64,000 nucleotides of DNA, from NCBI GenBank assembly GCA_035967665.1, contig JAYWLB010000066.1, positions 74,351 to 138,350 of the forward strand, given 5' to 3'. The notes beneath the pieces are model-generated. The model was not told the origin of the DNA. It did no database searches and saw only the letters and a program-made list of their open reading frames with translations. Both the position numbers and the translations under genes were made by a program. Source of the stretch: Arctic95D-9 sp035967665 (GTDB taxonomy: Bacteria > Verrucomicrobiota > Verrucomicrobiia > Verrucomicrobiales > DEV007). Positions 14,860-23,461 of the stretch are shown here, piece by piece (within the stretch, counting starts at the first letter, position 1; every line of letters starts with the position of its first letter).

Positions 14860-15681
14860 ATGATGAATCGAAGCACTTGTTTTAAATCTGTACTCCCCCT
14901 GATCGCCGCGACCTGCTTTGCGGGAGGAATCCACTCTCATGCTCAGGAACCCGCGAAGAATCCTGACGCGAAAGTGGAACCGCAAATGGGAATTCTCGTT
15001 GAGTATTTTGAGCTGAATCATCGTGCCGCGAACAAGCTGATGCGCGAGTATTCAGCAAAGGCCGCTGATGCTCAGGGTCTGAGGGATCGACTTGGCGGGA
15101 TGATTGAACGCGGTGAATCGACTCTCGTTGAGACGGCCTGGGTTCGAGCGAGAAGTGGCCAGAGAGCGAAGACGGAATCGATTCGCGAAACGATTTATCC
15201 GACAGAATATGATCCCCCCGAGATTCCGAATACGCTCGGAATGGTCGCGGTTCCCAGGAAGGTGAAGCCCGGAGAGAAAGCTCCTCTGGAAGACCCGATT
15301 TCGTCCCCCCCCGCACCGGAAGCGGCGAATGAGGAAGTGCTGATGACTTCTGCGACGCCAACTGCCTTTGAAACGCGATTTGTGGGAACGACGGTGGAGG
15401 TCGATCCTGTTCTGTCAGCAGATAACGAACTGGCAACTCTCAGCATAGCTCCGGAGATGGTAAGTCTCGAGGGGAGGGGATTTTTCATGCGACCGGATGC
15501 CAAAGCGATTCCGTGGGGGGTCGACCACATTTCGATGCCTTTCTTTTACACAATGAAAACAAGCCTCCAGATGAAGGCAAAGCCCGGAAATTACAACGTG
15601 CTCGGGATGTTCACACCGCCGGATAAGCCTGACAAAAAGATCATTGGGCTTCTCAAGGTTGATCTGGTTTTTGCCAACTGA
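14860..15681 (+). CDS. Secreted protein with secretin-like C-terminal segment (copy 1)
   Basis: A 273-residue exported protein: MMNRSTCFKSVLPLIAATCF is a signal peptide ending near HSHA-QEP. Its paralogue follows 23 bases later; both share LVEYFE/I at the mature N-terminus, SGQRAKTESIRETIYPTEYD, PPEIPN, PTAFETRFVGTTVEVDPVL and APEMVSLEG. The segment TTVEVDPVLSADNELATLSIAPE resembles the conserved beta-strand block of secretins (T-L-x-V-x-P-x-I ... I-x-L-x-L-x-P-E), and the end (MPFFYTMKTSLQMKAKPGNYNVLGM) resembles the following secretin strands. No pore-forming N-domains or full length are present. Function unknown. The ATGATG at 14860 offers two starts; a longer frame from 14704 is rejected because the signal peptide begins at 14860. 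Confidence 0.75.
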   Translation: MMNRSTCFKSVLPLIAATCFAGGIHSHAQEPAKNPDAKVEPQMGILVEYFELNHRAANKLMREYSAKAADAQGLRDRLGGMIERGESTLVETAWVRARSGQRAKTESIRETIYPTEYDPPEIPNTLGMVAVPRKVKPGEKAPLEDPISSPPAPEAANEEVLMTSATPTAFETRFVGTTVEVDPVLSADNELATLSIAPEMVSLEGRGFFMRPDAKAIPWGVDHISMPFFYTMKTSLQMKAKPGNYNVLGMFTPPDKPDKKIIGLLKVDLVFAN

Positions 15682-15704
15682 AATAACTCTAACGCTATCA
15701 CAAT

Positions 15705-16541
15705 ATGATGATCAAAAAAATTATAGCTGCGTTTCTACTGGTGAGTCTTGTTCTCTCTTCTCTAAGCGGGCAGGAGGCTTCAGAGAAGGCAGTCGAAAAG
15801 GAGCAGAAGAATACGGCCAAAGAGAAGAAAGATGTTTTCACTAAGGAGATGGTCAAAAACGATCCGATGAAGGACATTACCCCGGAGATTTCGCTCATCG
15901 TTGAATACATTTCTGTCGATCATGCGGTCGCCAATCAGCTCATTTCTCAACATGCCGGAAAGCCGAACGGTGCCGATGAGATACGGGATATTCTCGAGGG
16001 AATGCTCGATGAGGGGACGGCCGTATTGAAGGAGACGGTCTGGTTGCGCGGACTCAGCGGGCAACGCTCAAAGACTGAGTCCATTCTTGAGACGATCTAT
16101 CCGACCGAATTTGATCCACCTGAAATACCCAATATTGTTGGAAGCGCAGGGTCGGTGAAGGGGGCGAATTCTGAAGATGGGGACGTCCCGGCGCGAACCT
16201 ATATGACGGCGGCGGGACCGACCGCTTTTGAATGTCGAAATGTAGGGACCACACTTGAGATGGATCCCGTTCTCGCCAATGACCATACCCTCATTGATAT
16301 TTCGCTGGCCCCTGAAATCGTGGAGAAGATTGGCGATGATTACTTCACCCGTGACGGGTTTGAGCACACCTCACGGGGAATCGAGCACATGGGAATGCCG
16401 GTGTTCTATACGATCAAGGATTCCACTGCTCTTACTGTGGCGCCGGGGAAATATCATTTTCTCGGGATTCACGCGCCTCATGACGATTCCTCGAAAAGAG
16501 TTCTCGTTCTCCTTCGTGCAGATTTGATTTCCTTCGAATAA
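15705..16541 (+). CDS. Secreted protein with secretin-like C-terminal segment (copy 2)
   Basis: A 278-residue paralogue of the preceding gene. The signal peptide is MMIKKIIAAFLLVSLVLSSLSG followed by a Lys/Glu-rich stretch of about 40 residues. Shared blocks are LIVEYISVDHAVANQLISQH, SGQRSKTESILETIYPTEFD, PPEIPN, PTAFECRNVGTTLEMDPVL, LAPEIVE and MPVFYTIKDST. The strand pattern TLEMDPVLANDHTLIDISLAPE is very like the C-terminal secretin block, without the rest of a secretin. The two proteins probably work together in the periplasm or outer membrane. A histidine kinase gene starts 22 bases after the stop, so the pair may be the output or sensor partner of that system; this is inference from position only. 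Confidence 0.75.
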   Translation: MMIKKIIAAFLLVSLVLSSLSGQEASEKAVEKEQKNTAKEKKDVFTKEMVKNDPMKDITPEISLIVEYISVDHAVANQLISQHAGKPNGADEIRDILEGMLDEGTAVLKETVWLRGLSGQRSKTESILETIYPTEFDPPEIPNIVGSAGSVKGANSEDGDVPARTYMTAAGPTAFECRNVGTTLEMDPVLANDHTLIDISLAPEIVEKIGDDYFTRDGFEHTSRGIEHMGMPVFYTIKDSTALTVAPGKYHFLGIHAPHDDSSKRVLVLLRADLISFE

Positions 16542-16563
16542 GCCAAGTGATAGGCTGGCCCTG

Positions 16564-18174
16564 ATGTTTTCTCTGAAACAATCTCCTGTATGGATTTTGG
16601 CGTTGATCCTCGTCTCGGCCGGCGCGGTTCTGGTGCTCGGTTTTCTTATTGCGAGAAAGACTGAAGTCGTCATCGTCGAACAGGACAGGGCGCCGCTGTC
16701 GCGGTTCACGAGTGAATTCTTAAAGGAAGTGAAGTCTCTGGAGGAGCTTTACGAAAGCCGTATTCTCGACGTGCGGGCCGGAATCGGAACGGGTGAAAAT
16801 ACGTTCCTTGTCGCTTCCGCCTGCCGGGAAATCGTCGGTGCAGAACAGGCCATCATTGTTCCCCGGGAAGGGGAGATGGTGGCGCTGGACCTGAGAGAGA
16901 CAGATCGATCGGTTTCCCTGCCGTATCCCATGAAGAAGGGGAGCGGCGGAATCCGGAAAGGCATCATACTGGATTTCGACGATCTAGAGAGTGATTGCTT
17001 TGTCTCGGGATTTCACTGGTTGGAGCGGCCCGGTCAGGCTCTCCATTTTGCGATGATGCTGGATTACGAAACGGCCTTTGTTCTGCGGATCGACAGGGTT
17101 GCGGCGATTCGCGCGGCGGATGAGTGGCTCGCATCCTGGGCTCCGGATTTGTTCGGCCCGGTGGAGGCATCCGGTATTGCCGCGTCGGTGCAGGGCCCTT
17201 TGAAAAACGAGATCGTTTCGACGGGAGGGGTGGCACCTGATGCTCTCCCTGATTTGATTCTCCCGGTTTCCTCAGTCTTCGGAGAATGGAATGTTTCTTC
17301 GTATCCAAAGACGGAGCTGGTGACGAGTTACAACCTGCCTTTTATGATGGGTTCGTCAGCGCTCGCCGTTGTTCTGGTGTTGGCAGGGGTGTTTGGATTC
17401 ACTCAGCAATGCCGGGCTGTCAGGATTGCTGAGCAACGCGTTTCATTTGTGAATCGCGTCTCGCATGAATTGAGAACCCCTATGACGAATATTCTTTTGA
17501 ATGTTGATTTGTTAGAAGACTCGGTTGCGGAGGAGGATCTCATTGCGGTAAAGAGGCTCGGGCTTGTAAGAGAGGAAGCGGGACGTCTCAGCCGGCTTCT
17601 CGAAAATGTGCTCTGTTTCTCGCGTCGGGAGAAACTCAAGGGCGAAGAGAAGGAATCCGGTCAGACTCTGCGGTTGGGGCCCTGCTCTATGTTCGGGATG
17701 ATCGATGCGGTGCTCGATCAGTTTGGACCGACCTTGAGTCGTAACAAGATCAGGGTAGTGAGAGGTGATCGCGATGTTTCGCATACGGTGCTCGCAGATC
17801 AGGATGCATTGATGCAGATCATCAGCAACCTGGTTTCCAATGTGGAAAAGTATGCCGCAGCCGGAGGAACGCTGGAGTTTCGCGTTGAGGCTATCGCTCG
17901 TGGAGAATCCGTTGCTCTCTCGGTAATCGATTGCGGTCCTGGAATTCCAGTGTCGGAAAGTGCGAGGATCTTTCGACCTTTTGAGCGTCTCAGCGAGGCA
18001 ACCAAAGAGGGTGTGTCAGGGACAGGGTTGGGTCTTTCGATTGCGAGAGATCTTGCCGAAAGTATGAATGGTTCGCTCGAGATTGATTTTGAGCAACAGC
18101 GCGAAGGCGGGGGCGCCTGCTTTGTCCTGACTTTGCCGAAATCATCCAATAACATTGTCAGGATCGCCTCGTAA
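16564..18174 (+). CDS. Membrane sensor histidine kinase
   Basis: A 536-residue sensor kinase. TM1 covers about residues 10-29 (LALILVSAGAVLVLGFLIAR) and TM2 about 262-284, enclosing a periplasmic domain of about 230 residues of unknown fold. The HisKA box FVNRVSHELRTPMTNILLNV holds the phospho-accepting His301. The HATPase_c domain shows NLVSNVEKYA (N box), DCGPGIP (G1) and GTGLGLSIARDLAESMNGSL (G2). No HAMP domain is obvious between TM2 and HisKA. The response regulator begins 1 base after the stop, so the pair is a two-component system. The two secreted paralogues upstream are likely part of the same transcription unit. Confidence 0.94.
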   Translation: MFSLKQSPVWILALILVSAGAVLVLGFLIARKTEVVIVEQDRAPLSRFTSEFLKEVKSLEELYESRILDVRAGIGTGENTFLVASACREIVGAEQAIIVPREGEMVALDLRETDRSVSLPYPMKKGSGGIRKGIILDFDDLESDCFVSGFHWLERPGQALHFAMMLDYETAFVLRIDRVAAIRAADEWLASWAPDLFGPVEASGIAASVQGPLKNEIVSTGGVAPDALPDLILPVSSVFGEWNVSSYPKTELVTSYNLPFMMGSSALAVVLVLAGVFGFTQQCRAVRIAEQRVSFVNRVSHELRTPMTNILLNVDLLEDSVAEEDLIAVKRLGLVREEAGRLSRLLENVLCFSRREKLKGEEKESGQTLRLGPCSMFGMIDAVLDQFGPTLSRNKIRVVRGDRDVSHTVLADQDALMQIISNLVSNVEKYAAAGGTLEFRVEAIARGESVALSVIDCGPGIPVSESARIFRPFERLSEATKEGVSGTGLGLSIARDLAESMNGSLEIDFEQQREGGGACFVLTLPKSSNNIVRIAS

Positions 18175-18175
18175 T

Positions 18176-18874
18176 ATGAAAATACTCATCGCAGAAGACG
18201 ATCCTGTTTCACTCGATGCCATCGAGGCATGTTTGTCGGGTGAAGGATTCGGAACGCTTCTCGCGAAGAACGGGGAGGAGGCGATTCAACTCTGGGAATC
18301 GGAGAAGCCGGATCTGGTGTGTCTCGATATTATGATGCCTGAGAAGGATGGCTTTGAAGTGTGCCGCCGGATTCGGGCAACGGATAAGTCGCTGCCGATC
18401 TTGTTTCTTTCTGCCAAGAACGAAGAGATTGATGTGGTCGTGGGGCTGGAACTCGGGGCTGACGATTTTATTCGCAAGCCTTTCGGGAAGCACGAACTCA
18501 TTGCCCGGGTGCGGTCTGTGCTTCGCCGTTCCGAAAGGGGAAGTGGCGATGGTGCCACCGTTGAAAGTTTTCAGATTCGGGATCTCATGACAGTTTATCC
18601 TTCCCGGCTCTGTGCGGTGCGGGAGTCGTCAGGTGAGGAGATTGAGCTTTCTCCCCGTGAGATTTCGATTCTCAGTTTGCTTCACGAGCACGTCGGTGAG
18701 GCGGTTCACCGCGACCGGATTTTCGATCACTGCTGGGGTATTGACTACTATCCGGAGTCGCGCACGCTGGATCAGCACATGGTGCGTTTACGTAAGCGGC
18801 TCGAGCTGGATCCCGCTAATCCCGAGATCGTCGAGACGGTTCGCGGGGTGGGGTATCGCATCAGGTCGTCCTGA
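18176..18874 (+). CDS. OmpR/PhoB-family response regulator
   Basis: A 232-residue DNA-binding regulator. The receiver domain shows the acidic pocket AEDD, the phospho-acceptor Asp51 in LVCLDIMMPEKDG, and the conserved lysine in FIRKPFG. The C-terminal winged helix shows ELSPREISILSLL, HRDRIFDHCWG and RTLDQHMVRLRKRLE, ending VETVRGVGYRIRS. It is the partner of the histidine kinase and controls transcription; targets are not readable. The ATG at 18176, 1 base after the kinase stop, starts directly at the receiver domain (MKILIAEDDPVS). It ends 4 bases before the oppositely oriented GT32 gene. Confidence 0.95.
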   Translation: MKILIAEDDPVSLDAIEACLSGEGFGTLLAKNGEEAIQLWESEKPDLVCLDIMMPEKDGFEVCRRIRATDKSLPILFLSAKNEEIDVVVGLELGADDFIRKPFGKHELIARVRSVLRRSERGSGDGATVESFQIRDLMTVYPSRLCAVRESSGEEIELSPREISILSLLHEHVGEAVHRDRIFDHCWGIDYYPESRTLDQHMVRLRKRLELDPANPEIVETVRGVGYRIRSS

Positions 18875-18878
18875 TCTT

Positions 18879-19535
18879 TCAGGCGCATTTGACCAACTTC
18901 GAGACACGCCGCATCACTTTAAGGTGTAAAGGCATCGACCACGATTTCGCCCAGTGGTGGATTGCATAGGTGTTGCCGGTAATGTTCCGGAACATGAGTT
19001 TCTGATCACCGGGAACATCGCTATACGGATTGTAGGGGTAGAAAAACTCAGGAGGGAAGACGCTGATCTCGCCGGAGAATCTGCTGAGCACTTTGGTGCA
19101 GACTTCCGGGGCGATGAGATACGGCTGGCCGCTCTCGAAGCGCTCTTTCATAAAGTCGAGACATTGCATTAGAAAAGGATGTCCCGCTTCTGCTCCGAGA
19201 ATTCCACTGTTCACCCGACCGGCCTTCTCCTCACCTAGAAAGCATTTCTGTTCGAGAAGGGGGGCGAGCGGGCGAACCACTTCAAAGTCGGTGTCGAGAT
19301 AGACGCCGCCATGTTCGGCGAGTTTCTGAAGTCTTACGTAGTCGGATACGAAAGCCCACTGCTTTTTCTCGATGTAGTGAGCGATAAACGGGTCTTCGAG
19401 GTCGATGTTGTTTTCATTCCAGAACATGACCTCATAGTCAGGGCAATGTTCTTTCCAGCTCTCCATGCAATCGAGTGAGAGTTGGCAGAGGGGCCGGTCT
19501 CCGAACCAGCAATAATGTAGTTTCTTCGGGATCAT
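18879..19535 (-). CDS. GT32-family glycosyltransferase (capsular polysaccharide synthesis)
   Basis: A 218-residue transferase opening with IPKKLHYCWFGDRPL, the standard start of OCH1/GT32-like bacterial transferases. The D-x-D nucleotide-sugar/metal motif is visible in GGVYLDTDFEVVRPL, followed by NSGILGAEAGHPFL and the late IHHWAKSW. Members add hexoses to capsule or O-antigen repeats in the cytoplasm. It is last in the minus-strand part of the exopolysaccharide cluster, 44 bases after the flippase gene. The sugar specificity is not readable. Confidence 0.9.
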   Translation of the reverse strand: MIPKKLHYCWFGDRPLCQLSLDCMESWKEHCPDYEVMFWNENNIDLEDPFIAHYIEKKQWAFVSDYVRLQKLAEHGGVYLDTDFEVVRPLAPLLEQKCFLGEEKAGRVNSGILGAEAGHPFLMQCLDFMKERFESGQPYLIAPEVCTKVLSRFSGEISVFPPEFFYPYNPYSDVPGDQKLMFRNITGNTYAIHHWAKSWSMPLHLKVMRRVSKLVKCA

Positions 19536-19579
19536 GATTTCCGGGATTGTGATTGAAATTCTTTATCCGAAACAGGGAT

Positions 19580-20950
19580 TCAGACAGTTGGTGATTCGGA
19601 TTTCGGTTGCTTGTGAAAGGATTTTGAAAGGAGCGGTGCGTCGCTCTCTCCGCTAAGTTGCCTCAGATTTGCGAGGACCATCAAGGCGAGCTTCCATGCC
19701 GGGAAAAGGAGGATGCCGCTGGCGAGACCCAGATACATCCACTCCATTCCCGCCAGATAGAGACCGCTGATTCCGAGGATGATACTGGTGACAAGACCTT
19801 GAATAATCGGAGCCACCGTATCGGAAAGCATCCCTGAACCGATCAGGATATAGCGGTTCACATCCCTCCAGCCAAGCAGGGTTAGAAAGCACATTTGAGC
19901 GGCGAAGAGGCTGCGATCAATCGCGAATTCGCTGCCATAGACCATCGGCACAAGAACAGGGCCGAGACCTATCATGCCAATTCCCATGAGGGTGATGAAA
20001 ACGCCATAGAATCCGAAGAGCCTGAGCGCGGCGGTTTTGACCCAGCCGCCGTCGCTGCTTTCCTTGGCGTTGATCGAGGCGGTCCAGAATGGTCCTCCCA
20101 CCGTTTCAATAATTCTCCGGAAAATGGCAGTGATAGTGACAAACACCTGATAAATCGCAACTTCCCCGGGGCCCAGTGTCCGGGCGACGAGAAGGCCGCA
20201 GACGGTTACTTCGACGAGAAAAACGAGATCGGTTGTCGCGGAAAAAGACATCCCGTCGATCCAGAGTTTTTTGAACGTTTCCCGGCTGAACTTTGTTCGT
20301 TTGGCAACAAGGTAGGGGCGCTTCCTCCATAGGAAATGAGTGTTGATGAGGCGTGCGAGGATGTTGGGGAGAAAGGTCGCGAGGAGCAGAAACGGAATGC
20401 TAGGGAAGAAGCGAAGACCGAAGATAATAATAGCCGCGCCGAGAATGTTTCCAATGCAGGCGAACCCGTTCGCGACATGGGCTTCAAGATATCCCTGTCG
20501 AGTGGAATCGGTGTGCCACATCATGATTTCAATACCGAGGAGTCCAAGTCCAATGAGGAGCGCGGTGCGCAATTCATCAGCCCATTTTTCGTATTCTGAT
20601 CCGAAAAGAGTTTCGATAGGAACGGTCAGGAAGATGCTTCCCAGAATGAGGCTGAAGAGCACTGACAGTGAGACGATGATGAGGCCACTGTGCTGATAGT
20701 AGTGGCGTTCTTTGCTGCGCCTGTTCTTTGCCGATGCTTCCGCGATTGAGCGCGTCAGCGATGGCCCCATACCGAACTGCAGCATCGTGAGCATGAAGAT
20801 CGTGAGGGAAACTGTGGAATAGATTCCGAATTCCTCACGGCCGAGAACCCGTGCAGCAAGCGGCAGGGCGATAAGCTGAAGAATCGACGAACTCGCCTTG
20901 GAGGCGATCGCGGTGTAGACAGCAAATTTGATAGTGTTTCCCCGATTCAT
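19580..20950 (-). CDS. Polysaccharide flippase (Wzx-like, MATE/MVF fold)
   Basis: A 456-residue membrane protein with about 12-14 helices and no long soluble domain. The opening YTAIASKASSSILQLIALPL and ARVLGREEFGIYSTVSL is the typical start of polysaccharide-biosynthesis flippases (PST family); the second half contains TLGPGEVAIYQVFVTI, repeating the pattern. Such proteins turn lipid-linked repeat units across the inner membrane, before polymerisation by a Wzy protein, which is present on the other side of this divergent cluster. The gene lies 32 bases downstream of the ATP-grasp gene on the same strand. Confidence 0.87.
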   Translation of the reverse strand: MNRGNTIKFAVYTAIASKASSSILQLIALPLAARVLGREEFGIYSTVSLTIFMLTMLQFGMGPSLTRSIAEASAKNRRSKERHYYQHSGLIIVSLSVLFSLILGSIFLTVPIETLFGSEYEKWADELRTALLIGLGLLGIEIMMWHTDSTRQGYLEAHVANGFACIGNILGAAIIIFGLRFFPSIPFLLLATFLPNILARLINTHFLWRKRPYLVAKRTKFSRETFKKLWIDGMSFSATTDLVFLVEVTVCGLLVARTLGPGEVAIYQVFVTITAIFRRIIETVGGPFWTASINAKESSDGGWVKTAALRLFGFYGVFITLMGIGMIGLGPVLVPMVYGSEFAIDRSLFAAQMCFLTLLGWRDVNRYILIGSGMLSDTVAPIIQGLVTSIILGISGLYLAGMEWMYLGLASGILLFPAWKLALMVLANLRQLSGESDAPLLSKSFHKQPKSESPTV

Positions 20951-20982
20951 TCAGATACTTTTTAATTTCAAGAATGGGATGG

Positions 20983-21915
20983 TCAGGCTGCTGCGCTGTG
21001 CCGCTCCGGGGTGGGGTGAACCCATTTTTCTCCCAGCTCAAAGTCGAAGCCTGCCGGGGAGATTCGGAATCTTCCCTCGGCGGGGTTGAAGGTCATTTCA
21101 CCGAAGTAGACCTTCCCCTCGACGGCGTAGAGATCGACGCGGACGAAGTCGAATCCACGGCTCAGCGAGAGGGCCACAGATTTCATTTCTTCGAAAAGGT
21201 CATGCTCCGGAAACACGTCTGAGAAGCCGGGGCACCCTCGATAGCGTACTGGCTGATCACCCATAAAAAGGGGGCGCATTTCTTCGTCGAAGAAGCTGCA
21301 CTCCTGTCTTTGAGCATTCACCCGCCTCACGACCTCAGTGATGACTGAGGATTCCCCGTTTCCACGATTGAAGACAAAGAATTTATAGTCGAGTGGCGTT
21401 CCGTTGGCCTGTTCAGGATCGATGAGGCGCTCTTCGACCAGGTAACCGGGGGAGATCATTTCATACCACCACTCGTTTGTTTTCTCTCCGTAGCTGAGTT
21501 TAGCGGCGATTCTCGTGCAGGCAGCTTTCGCGATTTCAGGGGTGTTCTCAGCGATCACTTCAGCCGACCCGCAGTCATTGTTCTTCTTCACGACGAGTTG
21601 ATCTCCCAGTTCCAGAAGAAGTTCGGGAGATAAGTCAGTTCCCGCGTATCGGAGAGGAACAAGGTAGTCGACACCAATCGTTGCGGCGACGAAGTCTCTC
21701 ACTTTAATTTTGTCGCTCAGCTCAACGAGACGCCAATCTCTCTCATAGAGTTTCCTTCTGTGGAGTTTCTCACAGAAGGAGTTCGGGTTCGCGAAGTCGG
21801 GCCAATATCCCATCTGAATAGCGAAGAGAATTTTCTCTTTGAGCAGGGGTGAAAGCGGCAGCGTCCGGATCGCTGATTTCGCCGCTTTTCGAACTGTGCG
21901 CGCCAATTTTCTCAT
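20983..21915 (-). CDS. TupA-like ATP-grasp protein
   Basis: A 310-residue protein of the TupA-like ATP-grasp family, often found in capsule and teichuronopeptide loci. It opens with a basic helix, then the family landmarks YWPDFANPNSFCEKLHRRK, LSDKIKVRDFVA, LVVKKNNDCGSAEVI (ATP-binding lysines) and a final FVRVDLYAVEGKVYFGEMTF, where Asp and Glu would bind Mg-ATP. The reaction is probably an amide ligation to an amino acid or a related glycan decoration, but that is unproven. The ATG at 21915 overlaps the stop of the upstream GT2 gene by 4 bases and is chosen over a start five codons earlier. Confidence 0.83.
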   Translation of the reverse strand: MRKLARTVRKAAKSAIRTLPLSPLLKEKILFAIQMGYWPDFANPNSFCEKLHRRKLYERDWRLVELSDKIKVRDFVAATIGVDYLVPLRYAGTDLSPELLLELGDQLVVKKNNDCGSAEVIAENTPEIAKAACTRIAAKLSYGEKTNEWWYEMISPGYLVEERLIDPEQANGTPLDYKFFVFNRGNGESSVITEVVRRVNAQRQECSFFDEEMRPLFMGDQPVRYRGCPGFSDVFPEHDLFEEMKSVALSLSRGFDFVRVDLYAVEGKVYFGEMTFNPAEGRFRISPAGFDFELGEKWVHPTPERHSAAA

Positions 21916-22763
21916 CGTCCCAGGGCCCATTTCGCCGCCTCAGCAGCAGCTCGAATCATTTTCAGGAGAATAGCATGAGCGAGTCTCGTTTCATGAAGGT
22001 CGATCACTTTAAAGTAGCAGCGGATCCCTTTGATCCTGTTTCTGCTCATCTGGTTTGTGTGTGTGCGATGCAGGCTTGCCGGGGAATTCAGTTTGGCGAA
22101 AGCGCCTCCGCTTCTGATAAATCGGATCATCATTTCAAAATCCACTTTCAGGGGAAGGTCTTCCCGGTAGCCCCCGATTCTCTCGATCTTTGATCTGCGG
22201 TAGAGGATGCTTGAATGTTTGAAAGGAACAAGGGGGCGTGCCATTAGGGATGTCACCGGAGATGAGCACTTTGCGAGAGCGGGATATCGCATCAGTCTCT
22301 GTTTGTTAGATCCGTTTCGGAAGACCAGGGTATCGGCGCATATCAGATCGAGAGTGCTATCGGCCTCGAGAACTTTCCGGTAGATGGCTACGGTGTCAGG
22401 AAGAAACTGATCATCCGAGTCGAGAACCGCTATGAAATCCGACGTCGCGATTGAATTGGCACGGTTGCGGGCTGCCGAGATTCCGATGTTTTCATTGCCG
22501 CGAATGATCCGAAGATTCGGTAACCTGCTCCGGTATTCTTCGACGAATGCGAGAGACATGTCAGTGGAGCAGTCGTCGTAGTAAATGATTTCGTCGGGTT
22601 GTGATCTTTGAGCGACCAGTGAATCGAACATCTCCCTGACGTAGTTTCCGGGATTGTAGGCGACAATCACGACTGACAGCGTGGGTCGCTTCGCGGCGGG
22701 AGAGGAAACTTCCGTGATGCAGGTGCTGTTGTCTCCGATGAGCGTGTCGTTTGCGTAGTTCAT
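21912..22763 (-). CDS. GT2-family glycosyltransferase
   Basis: A 283-residue family 2 transferase. The GT-A core begins LSVVIVAYNPGNYVREMFDS, followed by IIYYDDCSTDMS, GNENIGISAARNRA and the D-x-D motif in FIAVLDSDDQFL. The acceptor side contains PFKHSSILYRRSKIERIGGY and DFEMMIRFIRSGG. No membrane segment is evident, so it acts on the cytoplasmic face, adding a sugar to a lipid-linked glycan. It overlaps the ATP-grasp gene by 4 bases and is probably translated with it. About 25 residues of unconserved N-terminus precede the fold, so a later start is possible. Confidence 0.9.
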   Translation of the reverse strand: MNYANDTLIGDNSTCITEVSSPAAKRPTLSVVIVAYNPGNYVREMFDSLVAQRSQPDEIIYYDDCSTDMSLAFVEEYRSRLPNLRIIRGNENIGISAARNRANSIATSDFIAVLDSDDQFLPDTVAIYRKVLEADSTLDLICADTLVFRNGSNKQRLMRYPALAKCSSPVTSLMARPLVPFKHSSILYRRSKIERIGGYREDLPLKVDFEMMIRFIRSGGAFAKLNSPASLHRTHTNQMSRNRIKGIRCYFKVIDLHETRLAHAILLKMIRAAAEAAKWALGR

Positions 22764-22801
22764 TGTCAGGCGATTACTGAATGCGAAATGTGAAACGGAT
22801 T

Positions 22802-23323
22802 CTAGAGAGCAAGCGGAAGTGTCGGACTCTCACCTTCATCGATGCCTCCAATGCGATGGGCGCCCCGATAGAGCTTCCGGTGAAGGATTCTGTATCCAAC
22901 GAGATTCGACCAGATCAGCCAGAGGCTCGACATTCCGGCAAAGAGGGGAAGGAGGAGACGTGAAACGGCGTGCTCGTTCAGGAAAATCAGCGACGCGAGA
23001 ATCATGGTCATCACGAAGAGGATCTGACGGTAGCAGATCGCTGACTTACGGCCCTTGGCAATCCCTGAGAGGCTTCTCTCTGACGGTTTCCGACTTAGAA
23101 ACTCAACGAGGAGCGTGAACGAAATCCCGAAACTTCCGAGCGCGAAGAAGAGGAGACAGCTGTCCCGGTCGGTCTTCAGGTGCGTGTGGCTCGTGGCGAG
23201 AAAAAGGGTGCAATACAGAACCTGGGAAATCAGAACCTGGATCAGGAAATGGATTCGGCTGATAAAAAAGCAATTTTTCGGAACCATCCGGCTGAAAAGT
23301 GAGTCAGATCTATTTTTTATCAT
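22802..23323 (-). CDS. Small integral membrane protein in the exopolysaccharide cluster
   Basis: A 173-residue protein I do not recognise. About four hydrophobic segments are visible: ISRIHFLIQVLISQVLYCTL, LLFFALGSFGISFTLLVEFL, ICYRQILFVMTMILASLIFL, and LLLPLFAGMSSLWLIWSNLV. Charged loops (SRKPSERSLSGIAKGRK) separate segments 2 and 3. Codon use and position (38 bases ahead of the GT2 gene, same strand) favour a real first gene of the minus-strand operon. It could be a helper for polysaccharide assembly, but no motif supports a specific role. Confidence 0.6.
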   Translation of the reverse strand: MIKNRSDSLFSRMVPKNCFFISRIHFLIQVLISQVLYCTLFLATSHTHLKTDRDSCLLFFALGSFGISFTLLVEFLSRKPSERSLSGIAKGRKSAICYRQILFVMTMILASLIFLNEHAVSRLLLPLFAGMSSLWLIWSNLVGYRILHRKLYRGAHRIGGIDEGESPTLPLAL

Positions 23324-23461
23324 AAATTAGATTTTTTACAAAATAGAGTTGCAATTATGGTAAATCAAGCAATTTTGTTGAGAAGAATACAAAAATTATT
23401 AAAAGTCTAAAAACCGGAGGCAGGTTTTGGGCTCTTTTTTAACAGAGGTAACTTTTTGCAA
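23324..23461. promoter_or_regulatory. Divergent promoter region of the exopolysaccharide cluster
   Basis: A 138-base, markedly A+T-rich region between the minus-strand operon and wzz. It holds several A/T tracts, two GCAATT elements (about 23351 and 23369), and an AAAACC/GGTTTT stem-loop (23410-23428). A GAGGT Shine-Dalgarno-like element lies about 12 bases before the wzz ATG. Promoters for both directions must be here, but no clear -35/-10 pair could be fixed. Confidence 0.6.
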
